A stretch of DNA of 64,000 bases from Acinetobacter brisouii CIP 110357. GTDB taxonomy: Bacteria; Pseudomonadota; Gammaproteobacteria; Pseudomonadales; Moraxellaceae. The position numbers and the translations under genes are program-made. The notes under the pieces are model-generated. The model was not told the origin of the DNA and did not search any database. It saw only the letters and a program-made list of their open reading frames with translations. The stretch is from positions 1,144,800-1,208,799 of the forward strand of contig NZ_KI530762.1 of assembly GCF_000488275.1 (NCBI RefSeq). Reading direction: 5' to 3'. The first letter of the stretch is position 1. Every line of letters begins with the position of its first letter. Below are positions 1 to 9,701 of this stretch, one piece after another.

Positions 1-1
1 A

Positions 2-1633
2 GGTCAAGGGATTGCAAATGCGGTTGGTTTTGCCTTAGCTGAAAAAACCTTGGCTGCTCAATTTAACAAAGATGATTTAACCGTTGTTGATCACTTCACT
101 TACTGTTTCTTGGGTGATGGCTGCTTAATGGAAGGTATTTCACACGAAGTATGTTCTTTGGCAGGTACACTGCAACTTGGTAAATTGATTGCGTATTACG
201 ATGACAACGGCATTTCAATTGATGGTGAAGTGGAAGGCTGGTTTAGTGATGACACAGAACAGCGTTTCAAAGCGTATGGCTGGCAAGTTCTACGTGTAGA
301 TGGTCATGATGCTGCTGCAATCCGTCAGGCAACTGTTGAAGCGAAAGCTGAAACCAATAAACCAACGCTGATTATCTGTAAAACTATTATTGGTTTAGGT
401 TCACCAAATAAACAAGGCAAAGAAGATTGCCACGGTGCTCCGCTCGGTAATGATGAAATTGCATTAACTCGTCAAGCTTTAGGCTGGACTGAAGCTGCGT
501 TTGAAATTCCTGCTGATATTTATGCAGCATGGGATGCTAAAGCGAAGGGTGCTCAAGCAGAAGCGGCTTGGAATACTGTATTTGCAGCATACCAAGCAAA
601 ATACCCAACTGAAGCAGCAGAATTACTTCGTCGTATTGAAGGTGATTTGCCTGCTGAATTTGTAGCTCAAGCGGATGCCTTCATTGCTCAAACCAATGAA
701 AAAGCAGAAACCATTGCAACACGTAAAGCAAGCCAAAATACTTTACAAGCCTTTGGCCCATTATTACCTGAGCTTCTAGGTGGTTCTGCGGACTTGGCAG
801 GTTCTAACCTGACACTTTGGAAAGGTTGCCAAGGCGTGCAAGACAATGCTGCGGGTAACTACGTGCATTATGGTGTACGCGAGTTCGGTATGACTGCAAT
901 TGCCAATGGTGTTGCATTGCATGGCGGTTTCATTCCTTACGTAGCGACATTCCTGATGTTTATGGAATATGCACGTAATGCTGTGCGTATGTCTGCACTC
1001 ATGAAGCAACGTGTAATTCATGTGTATACACATGACTCTATTGGTCTTGGTGAAGATGGCCCAACACACCAGCCAATCGAACAAATTGCTTCTTTACGTG
1101 GTACACCAAACCTAAATACATGGCGTCCTGCAGATACGATTGAAACTGCGATTGCTTGGAAATCTGCTTTGGTTCGTAAAGATGGCCCAACAGCGTTGAT
1201 CCTTTCTCGTCAAAACTTGCCATTCCAAAGCCGTACTGCTGAGCAAATTGCAAATGCAGCGAAAGGTGGTTACGTTCTTGCTCAAGAAAAAGGTGAGTTA
1301 AAAGCAATCATCATTGCAACAGGTTCAGAAGTTGCTTTGGCAATGGAGGCTTATGCACAACTTGAAGGTGTGCGTGTGGTGTCTATGCCATGTGCTGAAG
1401 AATTCATGAAGCAAGATGCTGCTTATCGTGAAGCTGTACTTCCTGCTGCCGTGCGCGCACGTGTTGCGGTTGAAGCTGCACATGTCGACTACTGGTGGAA
1501 GTTTGTTGGTTTAGACGGCAAAGTGATTGGTATGACGACTTATGGCGAGTCTGCACCTGCTAAAGATTTGTTTAAATTCTTCGGAATTACAACCGATGCT
1601 GTTGTGGCTGCTGTGAATGAATTGACTGCATAA
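2..1633 (+). CDS. tkt: Transketolase, 3' part (5' end outside window)
   Basis: Thiamine-diphosphate enzyme that moves two-carbon units between sugar phosphates in the non-oxidative pentose-phosphate pathway, in the cytoplasm. The frame is open from base 2, so the gene begins before the window; about 543 codons are visible, against about 660 for the whole family. Visible hallmarks are [12 protein letters not shown] (the GDG thiamine/metal motif), [21 protein letters not shown], the second-domain segment [13 protein letters not shown] and [15 protein letters not shown]. The C-terminal domain is complete. A strong terminator follows the stop codon. Transaldolase, its pathway partner, lies at about 51 kb. 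Confidence 0.97.
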   Translation, partial: GQGIANAVGFALAEKTLAAQFNKDDLTVVDHFTYCFLGDGCLMEGISHEVCSLAGTLQLGKLIAYYDDNGISIDGEVEGWFSDDTEQRFKAYGWQVLRVDGHDAAAIRQATVEAKAETNKPTLIICKTIIGLGSPNKQGKEDCHGAPLGNDEIALTRQALGWTEAAFEIPADIYAAWDAKAKGAQAEAAWNTVFAAYQAKYPTEAAELLRRIEGDLPAEFVAQADAFIAQTNEKAETIATRKASQNTLQAFGPLLPELLGGSADLAGSNLTLWKGCQGVQDNAAGNYVHYGVREFGMTAIANGVALHGGFIPYVATFLMFMEYARNAVRMSALMKQRVIHVYTHDSIGLGEDGPTHQPIEQIASLRGTPNLNTWRPADTIETAIAWKSALVRKDGPTALILSRQNLPFQSRTAEQIANAAKGGYVLAQEKGELKAIIIATGSEVALAMEAYAQLEGVRVVSMPCAEEFMKQDAAYREAVLPAAVRARVAVEAAHVDYWWKFVGLDGKVIGMTTYGESAPAKDLFKFFGITTDAVVAAVNELTA

Positions 1634-1652
1634 TCTATCGTATATCTGAAAG

Positions 1653-1681
1653 AAGCCCTGAATCATTCAGGGCTTTTTTTG
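1653..1681 (+). terminator. Intrinsic terminator of tkt
   Basis: A 10-bp perfect stem (AAGCCCTGAA / TTCAGGGCTT) with a 3-nt loop, followed by a run of T, 20 bases after the tkt stop codon. Confidence 0.9.
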
Positions 1682-1784
1682 TTTGGTTAAAAACGCCAAC
1701 TCAAATCAAAACAACTCATGCTAAAATAGCTGCCCCATACTCAACTCGCCTTGGTAAATCGCTGTTTTGCAGCATGTGACCACA

Positions 1785-3017
1785 ATGAAAATTTTCCCTT
1801 CTTCTGAATATAAGCAAATTATTCGATATTCACTGTATTGGTTGGTTGCATCGACAGTAATCGGGCTAATTTCGGGTTTGGCATCTACGCTCATTTTTAC
1901 CTGTTTTGATTTGGCAACCCAAGTTCGGACAGCGTATCCTTGGTTAATTTTTTTCTTACCTTTTGTCGGTTTGGGAATTGGTTTTTTATTTTATCGCTAT
2001 GGCACGCCCATTGAACGGGGTACGCATTTACTGATTGATGAAATTCATGAGCCTCGCTCTTTTATTCCCAAACGTATGAGCCCACTGATTTTCTTTACTG
2101 CGATTTTAACCCAGTTTTTTGGTGGTTCTGCAGGGCGGGAAGCACCTGCGGTTCAGCTTTCAGGAGCATTGACTGATCATATTGCCCAATTGCTTAGAGT
2201 ATCTAAAGATAACCGCAAGATTTTTCTGATTTCCAGTATTGGTTCTGGGTTTTCGGCCATTTTTGGTTTGCCATTGGCAGGTGCGATTTATGGTCTGGAG
2301 ATTACGGCATTAGGCAGTTTGCGTTATTCTGCGGTATTTCCTTGTTTTGTTTCTTCTATTGTTGCGGCAAGTGTACCTGAGTTTTTTCACATCTTGCATC
2401 CGCATCGTTTTTATAAAATTGCCAGCTTTCCTGAGTTTAATTTATCTGTCATTTTAAGCTTAATTGTTGCAGGTTTGATCTTTGGCTTGGTGACACGTTT
2501 CTTTATCGTAGCGATTCATACCGTCGGTGATTTATTTGCCAAGTATGTCACTTTTATGCCATTTCGTCCGATGCTTGGCGGTATCATCATTATGTTGCTG
2601 ACTTTGTTGGCAGGTCATCAGCATTATAATGGGTTAGGTATTCCAACAATTATTGCATCATTTCAAATGCCATTGCCGATGACTGATTTTATTAACAAAA
2701 CAGTCTTTACTGCGATTACTTTGGGTTCAGGTTTTAAAGGTGGAGAAATTACGCCATTATTTTTTGTGGGAACAACATTGGGTAATGGTTTGAGTCAATT
2801 TTTACCTTTGCCACTGTCTTTGTTGGCAGGCTTGGGCTTGGTGAGTTTGTTCTCTGGTGCGAGTAAAGCGCCGTTGACCTCGATTGTCTTGGCGATAGAA
2901 TTATTTGGAACCTCTATCTCTATTTATGCGGTCATTACCTGTTTATTAGCTTATTTGTTTTCAGGGAATTGTGGTTTATATCGTATTCATAAACCTGATT
3001 ATTCTGAATATAAATAG
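1785..3017 (+). CDS. ClC-family chloride channel/transporter
   Basis: Integral inner-membrane protein of the ClC family (410 aa from this ATG), moving chloride or exchanging Cl-/H+. Many hydrophobic helices run the whole length. The selectivity-filter region appears as GREAPAVQLSG at about residues 117-127, with the gating glutamate kept but Ala replacing Gly of the usual GREGP. A second filter element GSGFKGGEITPLF lies near residue 313-325. No C-terminal CBS domains. A TTG at 1767 could extend the protein by six residues; neither start has a good ribosome site. It is a single gene, convergent with metE. The transported ion cannot be settled from the sequence. Confidence 0.88.
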   Translation: MKIFPSSEYKQIIRYSLYWLVASTVIGLISGLASTLIFTCFDLATQVRTAYPWLIFFLPFVGLGIGFLFYRYGTPIERGTHLLIDEIHEPRSFIPKRMSPLIFFTAILTQFFGGSAGREAPAVQLSGALTDHIAQLLRVSKDNRKIFLISSIGSGFSAIFGLPLAGAIYGLEITALGSLRYSAVFPCFVSSIVAASVPEFFHILHPHRFYKIASFPEFNLSVILSLIVAGLIFGLVTRFFIVAIHTVGDLFAKYVTFMPFRPMLGGIIIMLLTLLAGHQHYNGLGIPTIIASFQMPLPMTDFINKTVFTAITLGSGFKGGEITPLFFVGTTLGNGLSQFLPLPLSLLAGLGLVSLFSGASKAPLTSIVLAIELFGTSISIYAVITCLLAYLFSGNCGLYRIHKPDYSEYK

Positions 3018-3046
3018 AGCTAGGCTTAGCATTGTACAAAGCATAA

Positions 3047-3076
3047 AAAAGTGCCTAAGCGAACTTAGACACTTGA
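3047..3076. terminator. Terminator between clc and metE, strongest for metE
   Basis: Hairpin AAGTGCCTAAG / CTTAGACACTT with a 4-nt loop and one mismatch. Read on the minus strand it is followed by TTTTTT, so it terminates metE; on the plus strand the T-tract is weaker. Confidence 0.75.
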
Positions 3077-3094
3077 TATTATTGTTTTTTATTA

Positions 3095-5383
3095 TTATGC
3101 AGCAAGTTCTTCACGAACCTGTTTTGCCATGTCCACAAGCTGTTTTAATGCAGCACGAGTTTCTTCCCAGTTACGTGTTTTTAGGCCGCAGTCTGGATTG
3201 ACCCATAGACGTTCAGCAGGAATGGTTTGTAATGCGCCATTAATGACTGTACGCATGTTGTCAGCGCTTGGTGTGCGAGGGCTGTGAATGTCGTATACAC
3301 CCGGTCCAATCGCGTTTGGATAACCTTGCTGATGGAACATTTCAAGTAACTGCAAGCCAGAGCGTGAAGTTTCAATGGTAATAACATCGGCATCCATTTC
3401 AGTGATTTGAGGTAAGCAGTCTTTAAAGTCTGAATAACACATATGAGTATGAATCTGTGTACCCACATTGGCGCTGCTTGAGCAGTGTTTAAATGATTTA
3501 ACTGCCCAATCCCAATATGCAGCTTGGTCTGCTTTACGAAGTGGTAAACCTTCACGGAATGCAGCTTCGTCGATCTGGATAATTTCAATCCCCGCATTTT
3601 GCAGGTCTGCAACCTCTAGACGAATTGCTTCGGCCAACTGTAAGCAGACTTCACGACGTGTACGGTGTGCTGGTGGGAAAGACCAATTCAAAATCGTGAC
3701 AGGGCCAGTGAGCATGCCTTTGACGATTTTATTCGTCAATGAATTGGCGTATTCGATCCATTTTACAGTCATTGCATTTGGACGAGTGATATCACCCACG
3801 ATGATAGGCGGACGTACACAGCGGCTACCATACGATTGAACCCAACCAAACTTAGATAACCAGAAACCGTCTAACAAACCTGCAAAATATTCAACCATGT
3901 CGGTACGTTCAGCTTCGCCGTGGACAAGTACGTCAAGATCAAGTTGTTCCTGCTGCTCAATCGCATAGGCGATTTCTTTTTTCATGGCTGCTTCATAGTC
4001 GGCATTGGACAAATTGCCCTTGTTCCATGCGGCACGCGCTGCACGAATCTCTTGAGTCTGCGGGAATGAACCAATGGTTGTAGTTGGAATCAACGGTAAC
4101 TTGAATTTCTCTTGCTGAACTTTGAAACGTACTGCAAAAGGTTCTGGGCGAGATTGACCAACTAACTCAAATGCGGATTGAGCTGTTTTGTTGAGTTTTT
4201 CATTGGCATAAATGTTGCCAGTCGCCAAAGCCACCAGTTCATCGAGTTTTTGACGTGCAAATGCCAATTTACCCTCAATTGCAGCAGGTACTTGTTCAGA
4301 GTTTAAATCGACAGGAACGTGTAGTAATGAACAACCCGTTGACAACCATAGACGATCACCAAGCGCTTTCTTTGCAGTTTCAACCACTTCATTCAGTGCA
4401 GGTAGGTCACTTGCCCAAACGCTACGACCATTGATCAAACCCAAAGACAGGATTTTGTGGGTTGGCAGTTGGTCAATTACTTTCTTCCAGAAAAATTCGC
4501 CTACTTTTTCACGGGTAATGTCGATGTGCAAGCCTGCAACAGGAAGATTGACTGCCAGATTCAGGTTCGTACCTAAAGTTTCAAAGTACGTGGTGACAAT
4601 CAGTTTTAAGCCGTCGCGACGTTGTAACAGGTTATATACGCGCTCAAATGCGGCTTGCCATTCAGATGCCAAGTCCAGAACTAAAATCGGTTCATCAATT
4701 TGAACATGCTCTACGCCACGCGCTTTTAGTTCGTCAAACAGTTGTGCATAAACAGGAATTAAAGCATCTACAAATTGTAAAGTTGCTTTGTCTGCGGCAA
4801 TGTCTTTGTGCTCTGAACCACAACCACATACATGAGTTTCTTTTATTTTTTGCTGATCATCTACGATACGAGACAAATACAGGAAGGTGAGCAGGCCAGG
4901 AACAACCACTTTTAATGGTGTGTTGAATGCTTTTGCACGGTCAATTTGAGCAAACAAGTCAGAAAAGTCAGCTGTAAATGTTTGGTTGACTGTAAATTCA
5001 GGCACCAAGTAGTGGTAATTAGTGTCAAACCATTTGGTCATTTCCAGTGCTGCAACGTCTGTACAAGCAGGTGCACGCCCACGCGCCAAATAAAACTGTT
5101 GATCGACTGGATTGAGTTTGGCTGCTTCATCAAAACGTGGCGGGATTATACCTAAGCGTACAGCATGGGTTAAAATACTGTCATAAAATACAAAGTCACC
5201 CACAGTCAATAAAGATAAGCCCGCATCGACTTGCGCTTGCCAGTTACTTGCTTCAATGGCTTGCGCTTTACTTAAAAATTCAGCTTGGGTACTTTCACCT
5301 TTCCAATACGCTTCTTCGGCAAATTTAAGTTCGCGTTTTGCCCCAATGCGAGGGTAGCCTAAAATATGAGTTTGAATGGTCAT
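3095..5383 (-). CDS. metE: Cobalamin-independent methionine synthase MetE
   Basis: Transfers the methyl group of 5-methyltetrahydropteroyl-triglutamate to homocysteine in the last step of methionine synthesis, without B12. The length of 762 aa is normal for the family (753 in E. coli). The zinc ligands expected in the C-terminal barrel are visible: His647 and Cys649 in HTHMCYSDF, and Cys732 in NPDCGLKTR. The folate-side signatures TTTIGSFPQT and VHGEAERTDMVEYF are also present. It is divergent from metR across 127 bp that carry MetR-type sites. No cobalamin riboswitch fits in that short spacer. Confidence 0.98.
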   Translation of the reverse strand: MTIQTHILGYPRIGAKRELKFAEEAYWKGESTQAEFLSKAQAIEASNWQAQVDAGLSLLTVGDFVFYDSILTHAVRLGIIPPRFDEAAKLNPVDQQFYLARGRAPACTDVAALEMTKWFDTNYHYLVPEFTVNQTFTADFSDLFAQIDRAKAFNTPLKVVVPGLLTFLYLSRIVDDQQKIKETHVCGCGSEHKDIAADKATLQFVDALIPVYAQLFDELKARGVEHVQIDEPILVLDLASEWQAAFERVYNLLQRRDGLKLIVTTYFETLGTNLNLAVNLPVAGLHIDITREKVGEFFWKKVIDQLPTHKILSLGLINGRSVWASDLPALNEVVETAKKALGDRLWLSTGCSLLHVPVDLNSEQVPAAIEGKLAFARQKLDELVALATGNIYANEKLNKTAQSAFELVGQSRPEPFAVRFKVQQEKFKLPLIPTTTIGSFPQTQEIRAARAAWNKGNLSNADYEAAMKKEIAYAIEQQEQLDLDVLVHGEAERTDMVEYFAGLLDGFWLSKFGWVQSYGSRCVRPPIIVGDITRPNAMTVKWIEYANSLTNKIVKGMLTGPVTILNWSFPPAHRTRREVCLQLAEAIRLEVADLQNAGIEIIQIDEAAFREGLPLRKADQAAYWDWAVKSFKHCSSSANVGTQIHTHMCYSDFKDCLPQITEMDADVITIETSRSGLQLLEMFHQQGYPNAIGPGVYDIHSPRTPSADNMRTVINGALQTIPAERLWVNPDCGLKTRNWEETRAALKQLVDMAKQVREELAA

Positions 5384-5436
5384 GGAAGATTACCTAAAAC
5401 TAAATATTAGTAGAATTCATTTGATGAAATAATAGT

Positions 5437-5449
5437 GGAATAGAATTCA
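5437..5449 (-). promoter_or_regulatory. Candidate MetR site, metE side (one mismatch)
   Basis: On the minus strand TGAATTCTATTCC matches the MetR consensus TGAA-N5-TTCA in seven of eight fixed positions. It lies 54-66 bp upstream of the metE start, a sensible position for activation. Confidence 0.5.
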
Positions 5450-5482
5450 TGTTGAGGCAAACTAATTAATTTCATGTTATAG

Positions 5483-5495
5483 TGAATTAAATTCA
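5483..5495 (+). promoter_or_regulatory. MetR operator, perfect TGAA-N5-TTCA
   Basis: TGAATTAAATTCA is an exact match to the MetR consensus and is itself nearly palindromic. It ends 15 bp before the metR start codon, which suits autorepression of metR together with control of metE. Confidence 0.65.
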
Positions 5496-5510
5496 ATTTA
5501 AGATTGCTGT

Positions 5511-6431
5511 ATGTTAGAAATTCGACATTTAAAAACTTTAATTGCTTTAAGAGAGCATGGCTCACTGGTCGCTGCTGCCAATGATCTGTGCCTGACACCT
5601 TCTGCGATTTCGCATCAGTTGAAAGAGTTAGATTTATGGTATGGCGTAGAAGTGGTTAATCGCCGTAGCCGCCCTGTACAATTTTCCAATGTCGGACAGC
5701 GTTTATTAAAACTTGCTGATGATATTTTGCCGCAAATTCAGATTACCCAAAGTGACATTACCCGTATCGTGCATGGGCAAACGGGGCGGATTATTTTTTC
5801 TTCGGAGTGCCATAGTTGTTTTGACTGGCTCATGCCACTGCTCAATCAGTATCGTCAGCAATATCCTGATGTTGACTTGGACTTTGCTTCAGCGTTTGAA
5901 TCAAATCCGCATGAATTACTACAAAGCGGGGAGTTTGATTTGCTGATTACCGCAGATCCAATCGCGCTTAAAGGCATTGAATACTTTCCAATTTTTGAAT
6001 ACGAATCCCGTCTGGTTTTGTCAAATACCCATCCTCTGGTAAGAGCGGATCGTATTACCGTGCAAGAGCTGGCAGAAGAAACCCTGATTACTTATCCAGT
6101 CGATAAACACCGCTTAGATATCATGTCGCACCTGTTTATTCCTGCCAACATTCAGCCTAAAAACATTCGTACGACCGATCTCACCCAAATGTTGATTCAA
6201 CTGGTGGCAAGTGGACGGGGGATTGCTGCATTGCCAGATTGGGTGGTGAATGAATACGAGCAAAAAGGCTGGGTGACCAGTCGTCGTTTAGACTGCGTTT
6301 CTCCACAAGGTTTACGCCGTACTTTATATGCGGGGTTTCGTACCGAAGAGAAAGAGAAAAATTATTTTGAAGGATTTTTAAAACAGTTAGATAAATTTTC
6401 TCAAAAAAGAACGAGTTATTATTCTTCTTAA
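5511..6431 (+). CDS. metR: LysR-type regulator MetR
   Basis: Homocysteine-responsive LysR regulator of methionine synthesis, 306 aa, the usual size for MetR. The N-terminal winged helix-turn-helix covers about residues 1-60 (MLEIRHLKTLIALREHGSLV, then TPSAISHQLKELD). The rest is the two-lobed effector domain. Assignment as MetR rests on the divergent metE neighbour, the MetR consensus sites between the two genes, and the characteristic N-terminus. A perfect hairpin lies just downstream. Confidence 0.95.
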   Translation: MLEIRHLKTLIALREHGSLVAAANDLCLTPSAISHQLKELDLWYGVEVVNRRSRPVQFSNVGQRLLKLADDILPQIQITQSDITRIVHGQTGRIIFSSECHSCFDWLMPLLNQYRQQYPDVDLDFASAFESNPHELLQSGEFDLLITADPIALKGIEYFPIFEYESRLVLSNTHPLVRADRITVQELAEETLITYPVDKHRLDIMSHLFIPANIQPKNIRTTDLTQMLIQLVASGRGIAALPDWVVNEYEQKGWVTSRRLDCVSPQGLRRTLYAGFRTEEKEKNYFEGFLKQLDKFSQKRTSYYSS

Positions 6432-6457
6432 AAAAAGATGCATTCTGATGGATTCAC

Positions 6458-6483
6458 TTTATGCTCTCTTTGGAGAGCATAAA
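6458..6483. terminator. Hairpin between metR and the DUF441 gene
   Basis: Perfect 11-bp stem TTTATGCTCTC / GAGAGCATAAA with a TTTG loop between two convergent genes. A proper T-tract is missing on both strands, so termination may be partial. Confidence 0.55.
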
Positions 6484-6495
6484 ATTTAAATGATT

Positions 6496-6951
6496 TCACG
6501 AGTGGTTAATCAGTAGAGACAACATACCCGCTGCAATCAATGGACCTACAGGGACACCACGCAGTAAAGCCACCCCAGCCACAGTTCCGATGAGTAAGCC
6601 TGCAACAACATCGGGTTGATTACTCATGAGTTTAACGCCACGACCACCGAGCCAGGCGACCAATAAACCAATCACAATAGCTAAAATAGATTTATAACTC
6701 ATAAATGATTTTAAAATCATTTCTCCTGGAATCTTGCCACTGGCGATCGGTGTCAGTACACCAATGGTTAAAATGGTGATGCCTAGGCTGAGTGCATGGG
6801 TCTGTAAGAATGGAAAATATTGATCAAGCGGGGAGATGCGAACCACGATCAGTATGGCACTGGCAATGGTCACTGAAGAATTGTGACTCAGAATACCGCA
6901 AGCAAGAAGCACAATTAACGCAATTAAGTTTAAATCCAAAGATGAGGTCAT
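6496..6951 (-). CDS. DUF441 (YeaL-type) small membrane protein
   Basis: A 151-residue hydrophobic protein with four or five predicted membrane helices. Recognisable family features are the glycine-rich [14 protein letters not shown] stretch near the middle, the motif [12 protein letters not shown], and the C-terminal [21 protein letters not shown]. The function of the family is unknown. The ATG at 6951 is preferred; a TTG two codons upstream is possible. It is a single gene, convergent with metR and divergent from the pseudouridine synthase at 7075. Confidence 0.85.
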   Translation of the reverse strand: MTSSLDLNLIALIVLLACGILSHNSSVTIASAILIVVRISPLDQYFPFLQTHALSLGITILTIGVLTPIASGKIPGEMILKSFMSYKSILAIVIGLLVAWLGGRGVKLMSNQPDVVAGLLIGTVAGVALLRGVPVGPLIAAGMLSLLINHS

Positions 6952-7074
6952 GTGCAATTCTCAGTTGTTCTAATCACCGAGTATTCTAACTGAAACAGTC
7001 GGAATTTCATAAATCGAGATTATTTCCTAAAAACTGCGTAAAATACCCCAAGTTAAAAATATCGAGATCATCTA

Positions 7075-7788
7075 GTGCTGTTGGAAAAAATTTTGCAATC
7101 TCAAGGCTTTGGTTCACGTAAAAAATGCCAGAACCTGATTCAGCGAGGTCTGGTTAAAGTCAATGGCGAGCTTTGTGATCAACTCAAAATCCAATTTGAT
7201 CCGCAAAACTTAGAGTTGCAAGTTGGAGAGCAAGTATGCCGTTATCGTGAACAGGTCTATATTGCGTTAAATAAACCACAAGGTTATGAATGTTCACATC
7301 AAGCACAATATCATTTTAGCGTTTTCGAGCTATTTCCCGAATATTTGCGCGAACGTGGTATTCAGACGGTCGGGCGATTGGATCAGGACACGACGGGTTT
7401 AATTTTGCTGACGGATGATGGTAAATTTTTACAGGCATTAACGCATCCTAAAAGACATGTCGATAAAGAATATTGGCTGGCCACTGCCGATCCGATTACG
7501 CCAGAACAAATACAGGCTTTGGAACAAGGCGTTGAACTACGCAATGAAAAAGGAATTTTTCAAGCCACACAGCTTCAACAAACATCTGAGTATGAATTGC
7601 GTATGACTATTCATCAGGGGGTTTATCATCAGGTTAAGCGTATGTTGGCTGCAGTTGGCAATAAAGTCATTGAATTACATCGCCATCGGGTAGGGCAATT
7701 TGCATTGCCAGAAGAACTTAAACATGGTGAATGGATTTATCTCACGCCTGAACAGGTTGAGTTAGCAACAGTGCGTACAAAAGATTAG
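7075..7788 (+). CDS. rsuA: RsuA-type rRNA pseudouridine synthase
   Basis: Isomerises a specific uridine in rRNA (position 516 of 16S rRNA for RsuA). The 237-residue protein has an N-terminal S4 RNA-binding domain (about residues 1-60, SQGFGSRKKCQNLIQRGLVKVNG) followed by the catalytic domain with the family II motif VGRLDQDTTGLILLTDDG, whose first Asp is the catalytic residue. The start codon is GTG. Length and layout fit RsuA better than RluB/RluE/RluF, but target specificity cannot be proven here. It is convergent with the acetyltransferase that follows. Confidence 0.88.
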   Translation: MLLEKILQSQGFGSRKKCQNLIQRGLVKVNGELCDQLKIQFDPQNLELQVGEQVCRYREQVYIALNKPQGYECSHQAQYHFSVFELFPEYLRERGIQTVGRLDQDTTGLILLTDDGKFLQALTHPKRHVDKEYWLATADPITPEQIQALEQGVELRNEKGIFQATQLQQTSEYELRMTIHQGVYHQVKRMLAAVGNKVIELHRHRVGQFALPEELKHGEWIYLTPEQVELATVRTKD

Positions 7789-7789
7789 A

Positions 7790-8233
7790 TTACTTTAAAA
7801 AACAGTGAAAGGTCTGAAATTCCTGATCTTTCACAAAACCCATTTTTTCGTAGAGCTTATGGGAGATGATATTGGTTTTTTGGGTTTCAAGTGTAATGCG
7901 CAGAGCATTTTCATAGCGGGCAAAGTGAATCGCGGTATCAATCAGTTGTTGTGCAGAGCCTTGGCGCCGATAGCTGGGGGTGACATAAACATCATCTAAA
8001 ATGTAGTAGGTTGAACAGGTTACAGAAGAAAAACCTAAATAGAGCAAAATAAACCCGGTAAAAACATTATCTTTGATATGAATAAAAATAACACTTTCTT
8101 TATTATCAAAGCGTTGTTTTAGAAAATTGAGTGATTCTTCAATATGAGAAGATGCACCATAAAATTGTCTATATTCATCAAATAGCACCGCGAGTTGTGG
8201 TAGATCTTCAGCAGTTGCACGTCTTACAATCAT
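7790..8233 (-). CDS. GNAT-family N-acetyltransferase
   Basis: A 147-aa single-domain GNAT protein. The N-terminal strand MIVRRATAEDLPQL is typical, and the acetyl-CoA loop is visible as YRRQGSAQQLID (the R/Q-x-x-G-x-A/G motif), followed by ETQKTNIISHKLYEKMGFV, the usual C-terminal substrate and dimer region. The ATG at 8233 is chosen because GGAG lies 6 bases before it; an ATG at 8245 is the alternative. The stop codon is within 2 bp of the convergent rsuA stop. The substrate is unknown. Confidence 0.85.
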   Translation of the reverse strand: MIVRRATAEDLPQLAVLFDEYRQFYGASSHIEESLNFLKQRFDNKESVIFIHIKDNVFTGFILLYLGFSSVTCSTYYILDDVYVTPSYRRQGSAQQLIDTAIHFARYENALRITLETQKTNIISHKLYEKMGFVKDQEFQTFHCFLK

Positions 8234-8326
8234 TGCATACTCCATTGCTGTGTTTGATTTATTATTTCTGAGAATAGCAAAAAAAAACTCAAAGAATGAT
8301 GCGTATTGTAGAAAAATGTAATGCCA

Positions 8327-8629
8327 TTAACTCTGTGAATTTTCGTTTAAGATGGCATCAAGCTCATCAAAAATATCTTGATGATCAGCTTCCTCTGACT
8401 CAACAACTGACGGTGATGCAGAAAGCTGATATTTTTTTAGTTTGAGGAGTTGATCCAAATCAATATTTTGATTTTCTATAGAAAAAGGAATCGATCTGGT
8501 CAGAACAACCTGTTTAAAAAATAAACGAACAGCCTGTGCAGGCGTAATCCCCAATTGCTTAAATACTGCAAAAGCCTGTTTTTTTTCTTGTGAGTCTAAA
8601 CGTACTTGATAGACTTCTGTTTTTCTCAT
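8327..8629 (-). CDS. RelB/DinJ-type antitoxin without adjacent toxin
   Basis: A 100-aa protein whose N-terminal half carries the ribbon-helix-helix pattern of RelB/DinJ antitoxins: a short DNA-contacting strand (TEVYQVRLDSQ), then FKQLGITPAQAVRLFFKQVVLTRSIPFSI. The C-terminal part is polar and acidic, as expected for a toxin-binding tail. The usual YafQ/RelE toxin gene should lie directly downstream, but the next gene on this strand side is the GNAT acetyltransferase. It may therefore be an orphan antitoxin or a transcriptional regulator. Confidence 0.72.
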   Translation of the reverse strand: MRKTEVYQVRLDSQEKKQAFAVFKQLGITPAQAVRLFFKQVVLTRSIPFSIENQNIDLDQLLKLKKYQLSASPSVVESEEADHQDIFDELDAILNENSQS

Positions 8630-8712
8630 GGCTAAAACCAGAATAAAAATAAGTATTGATCCATTTTAATCAAATCATAACGAAATTCAATGCATATGTT
8701 ATGGTTGTGTCA

Positions 8713-9615
8713 TTACAAAAATAAGTCATTTTGTGATGTAAATCTCAATTCTTGCTTGATAATTGGATCATAAAAGTGAAGTGCTTTAGCAAGAAGCTGA
8801 AGTGGCTGAGAAAAATCATCGTCTGCTTTATGCGCAACAACAGGATAAAATGGGTCATTGCGAATTGGAATTTGCAATGCATTTAAGTGCACTCGTAACT
8901 GATGTTGCTTCCCTGTTTTTGGGTAGAGACGATATTTCGCCCAAGTTTGATTGTGTTCTAAAAGTTCAATATCGGTTTCACTATTGACTGTGCCTTCAAC
9001 AATTTGCATGGTGTAGAAAGGTTGACCCTTTTCCATACGATACTGAGTTGTGATGGGAAATCTGAGGTCAGCACGGTAGGGGGCAATCGCATGATAGATT
9101 TTTTCGATTTGTCGTGTTGCAAACAGTTGTTGATATACACCGCGTGTTTCAGGTCGCTTGGAAAATAATACAATTCCTGCTGTTTCACGGTCTAATCGAT
9201 GAATTGGAGTGAGTTCGGCATTGTCAGTTTGTTGCTTTAGACGGACTAAAAGTGTCTGTTGTACATACTTTCCTGTAGGGGTCATGGTCAGAAAATGCGG
9301 CTTATCCACGACCAGTAAGTCATCATTTTCAAAGACAATCTGGTGTTCAAACGGAACAACGATTTCATTTTCTAAAAAACGATAATAATAAATATGCTGA
9401 TTACTTTGGTAAGGTGTCTGCTGAGTGATTTTTTCACCTGACAAATCAAAAACTAAACCATCATCAAAGCGTTGTTGCCATTCTGTTGCTTGAATATGCG
9501 GAAAATGTGCACAGAGAAAAGCAAAAATTGTATCATGTTCAGTCTGTGGAATTAAAAATACTTTACTGGCAGTAACACCATGCATCATCGGTGGAGTGAA
9601 ATCAGATTTATTCAT
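8713..9615 (-). CDS. RluA-family pseudouridine synthase
   Basis: A 300-aa RNA pseudouridine synthase of the RluA family. The catalytic motif HRLDRETAGIVLFSK contains the nucleophilic Asp, and the C-terminal GKQHQLRVHLNALQIPI motif is the standard RluA signature. The N-terminal about 85 residues (MMHGVTASKVFLIPQTEH...) do not look like an ordinary S4 domain. Related proteins in Acinetobacter are simply named pseudouridine synthase, and the target (tRNA U32 / 23S U746 or another site) is unsettled. It is transcribed divergently from tsaE. Confidence 0.86.
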   Translation of the reverse strand: MNKSDFTPPMMHGVTASKVFLIPQTEHDTIFAFLCAHFPHIQATEWQQRFDDGLVFDLSGEKITQQTPYQSNQHIYYYRFLENEIVVPFEHQIVFENDDLLVVDKPHFLTMTPTGKYVQQTLLVRLKQQTDNAELTPIHRLDRETAGIVLFSKRPETRGVYQQLFATRQIEKIYHAIAPYRADLRFPITTQYRMEKGQPFYTMQIVEGTVNSETDIELLEHNQTWAKYRLYPKTGKQHQLRVHLNALQIPIRNDPFYPVVAHKADDDFSQPLQLLAKALHFYDPIIKQELRFTSQNDLFL

Positions 9616-9701
9616 GGCACAGCAACTGACATAACAGGTGGTAGGTTTTCATAGGGGGCAATGCTATCATATGCACAGCATTATTGACTATTTTCAGTGT
9701 T

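Noticed and set aside
3181..3612. Frames inside metE and other large genes on either strand
   Set aside because: They lie wholly within well-supported genes, lack ribosome sites and have no recognisable domains.
5384..5510. Cobalamin riboswitch before metE
   Set aside because: The gap is only 127 bp and holds MetR sites; a cobalamin riboswitch needs roughly 200 bases.
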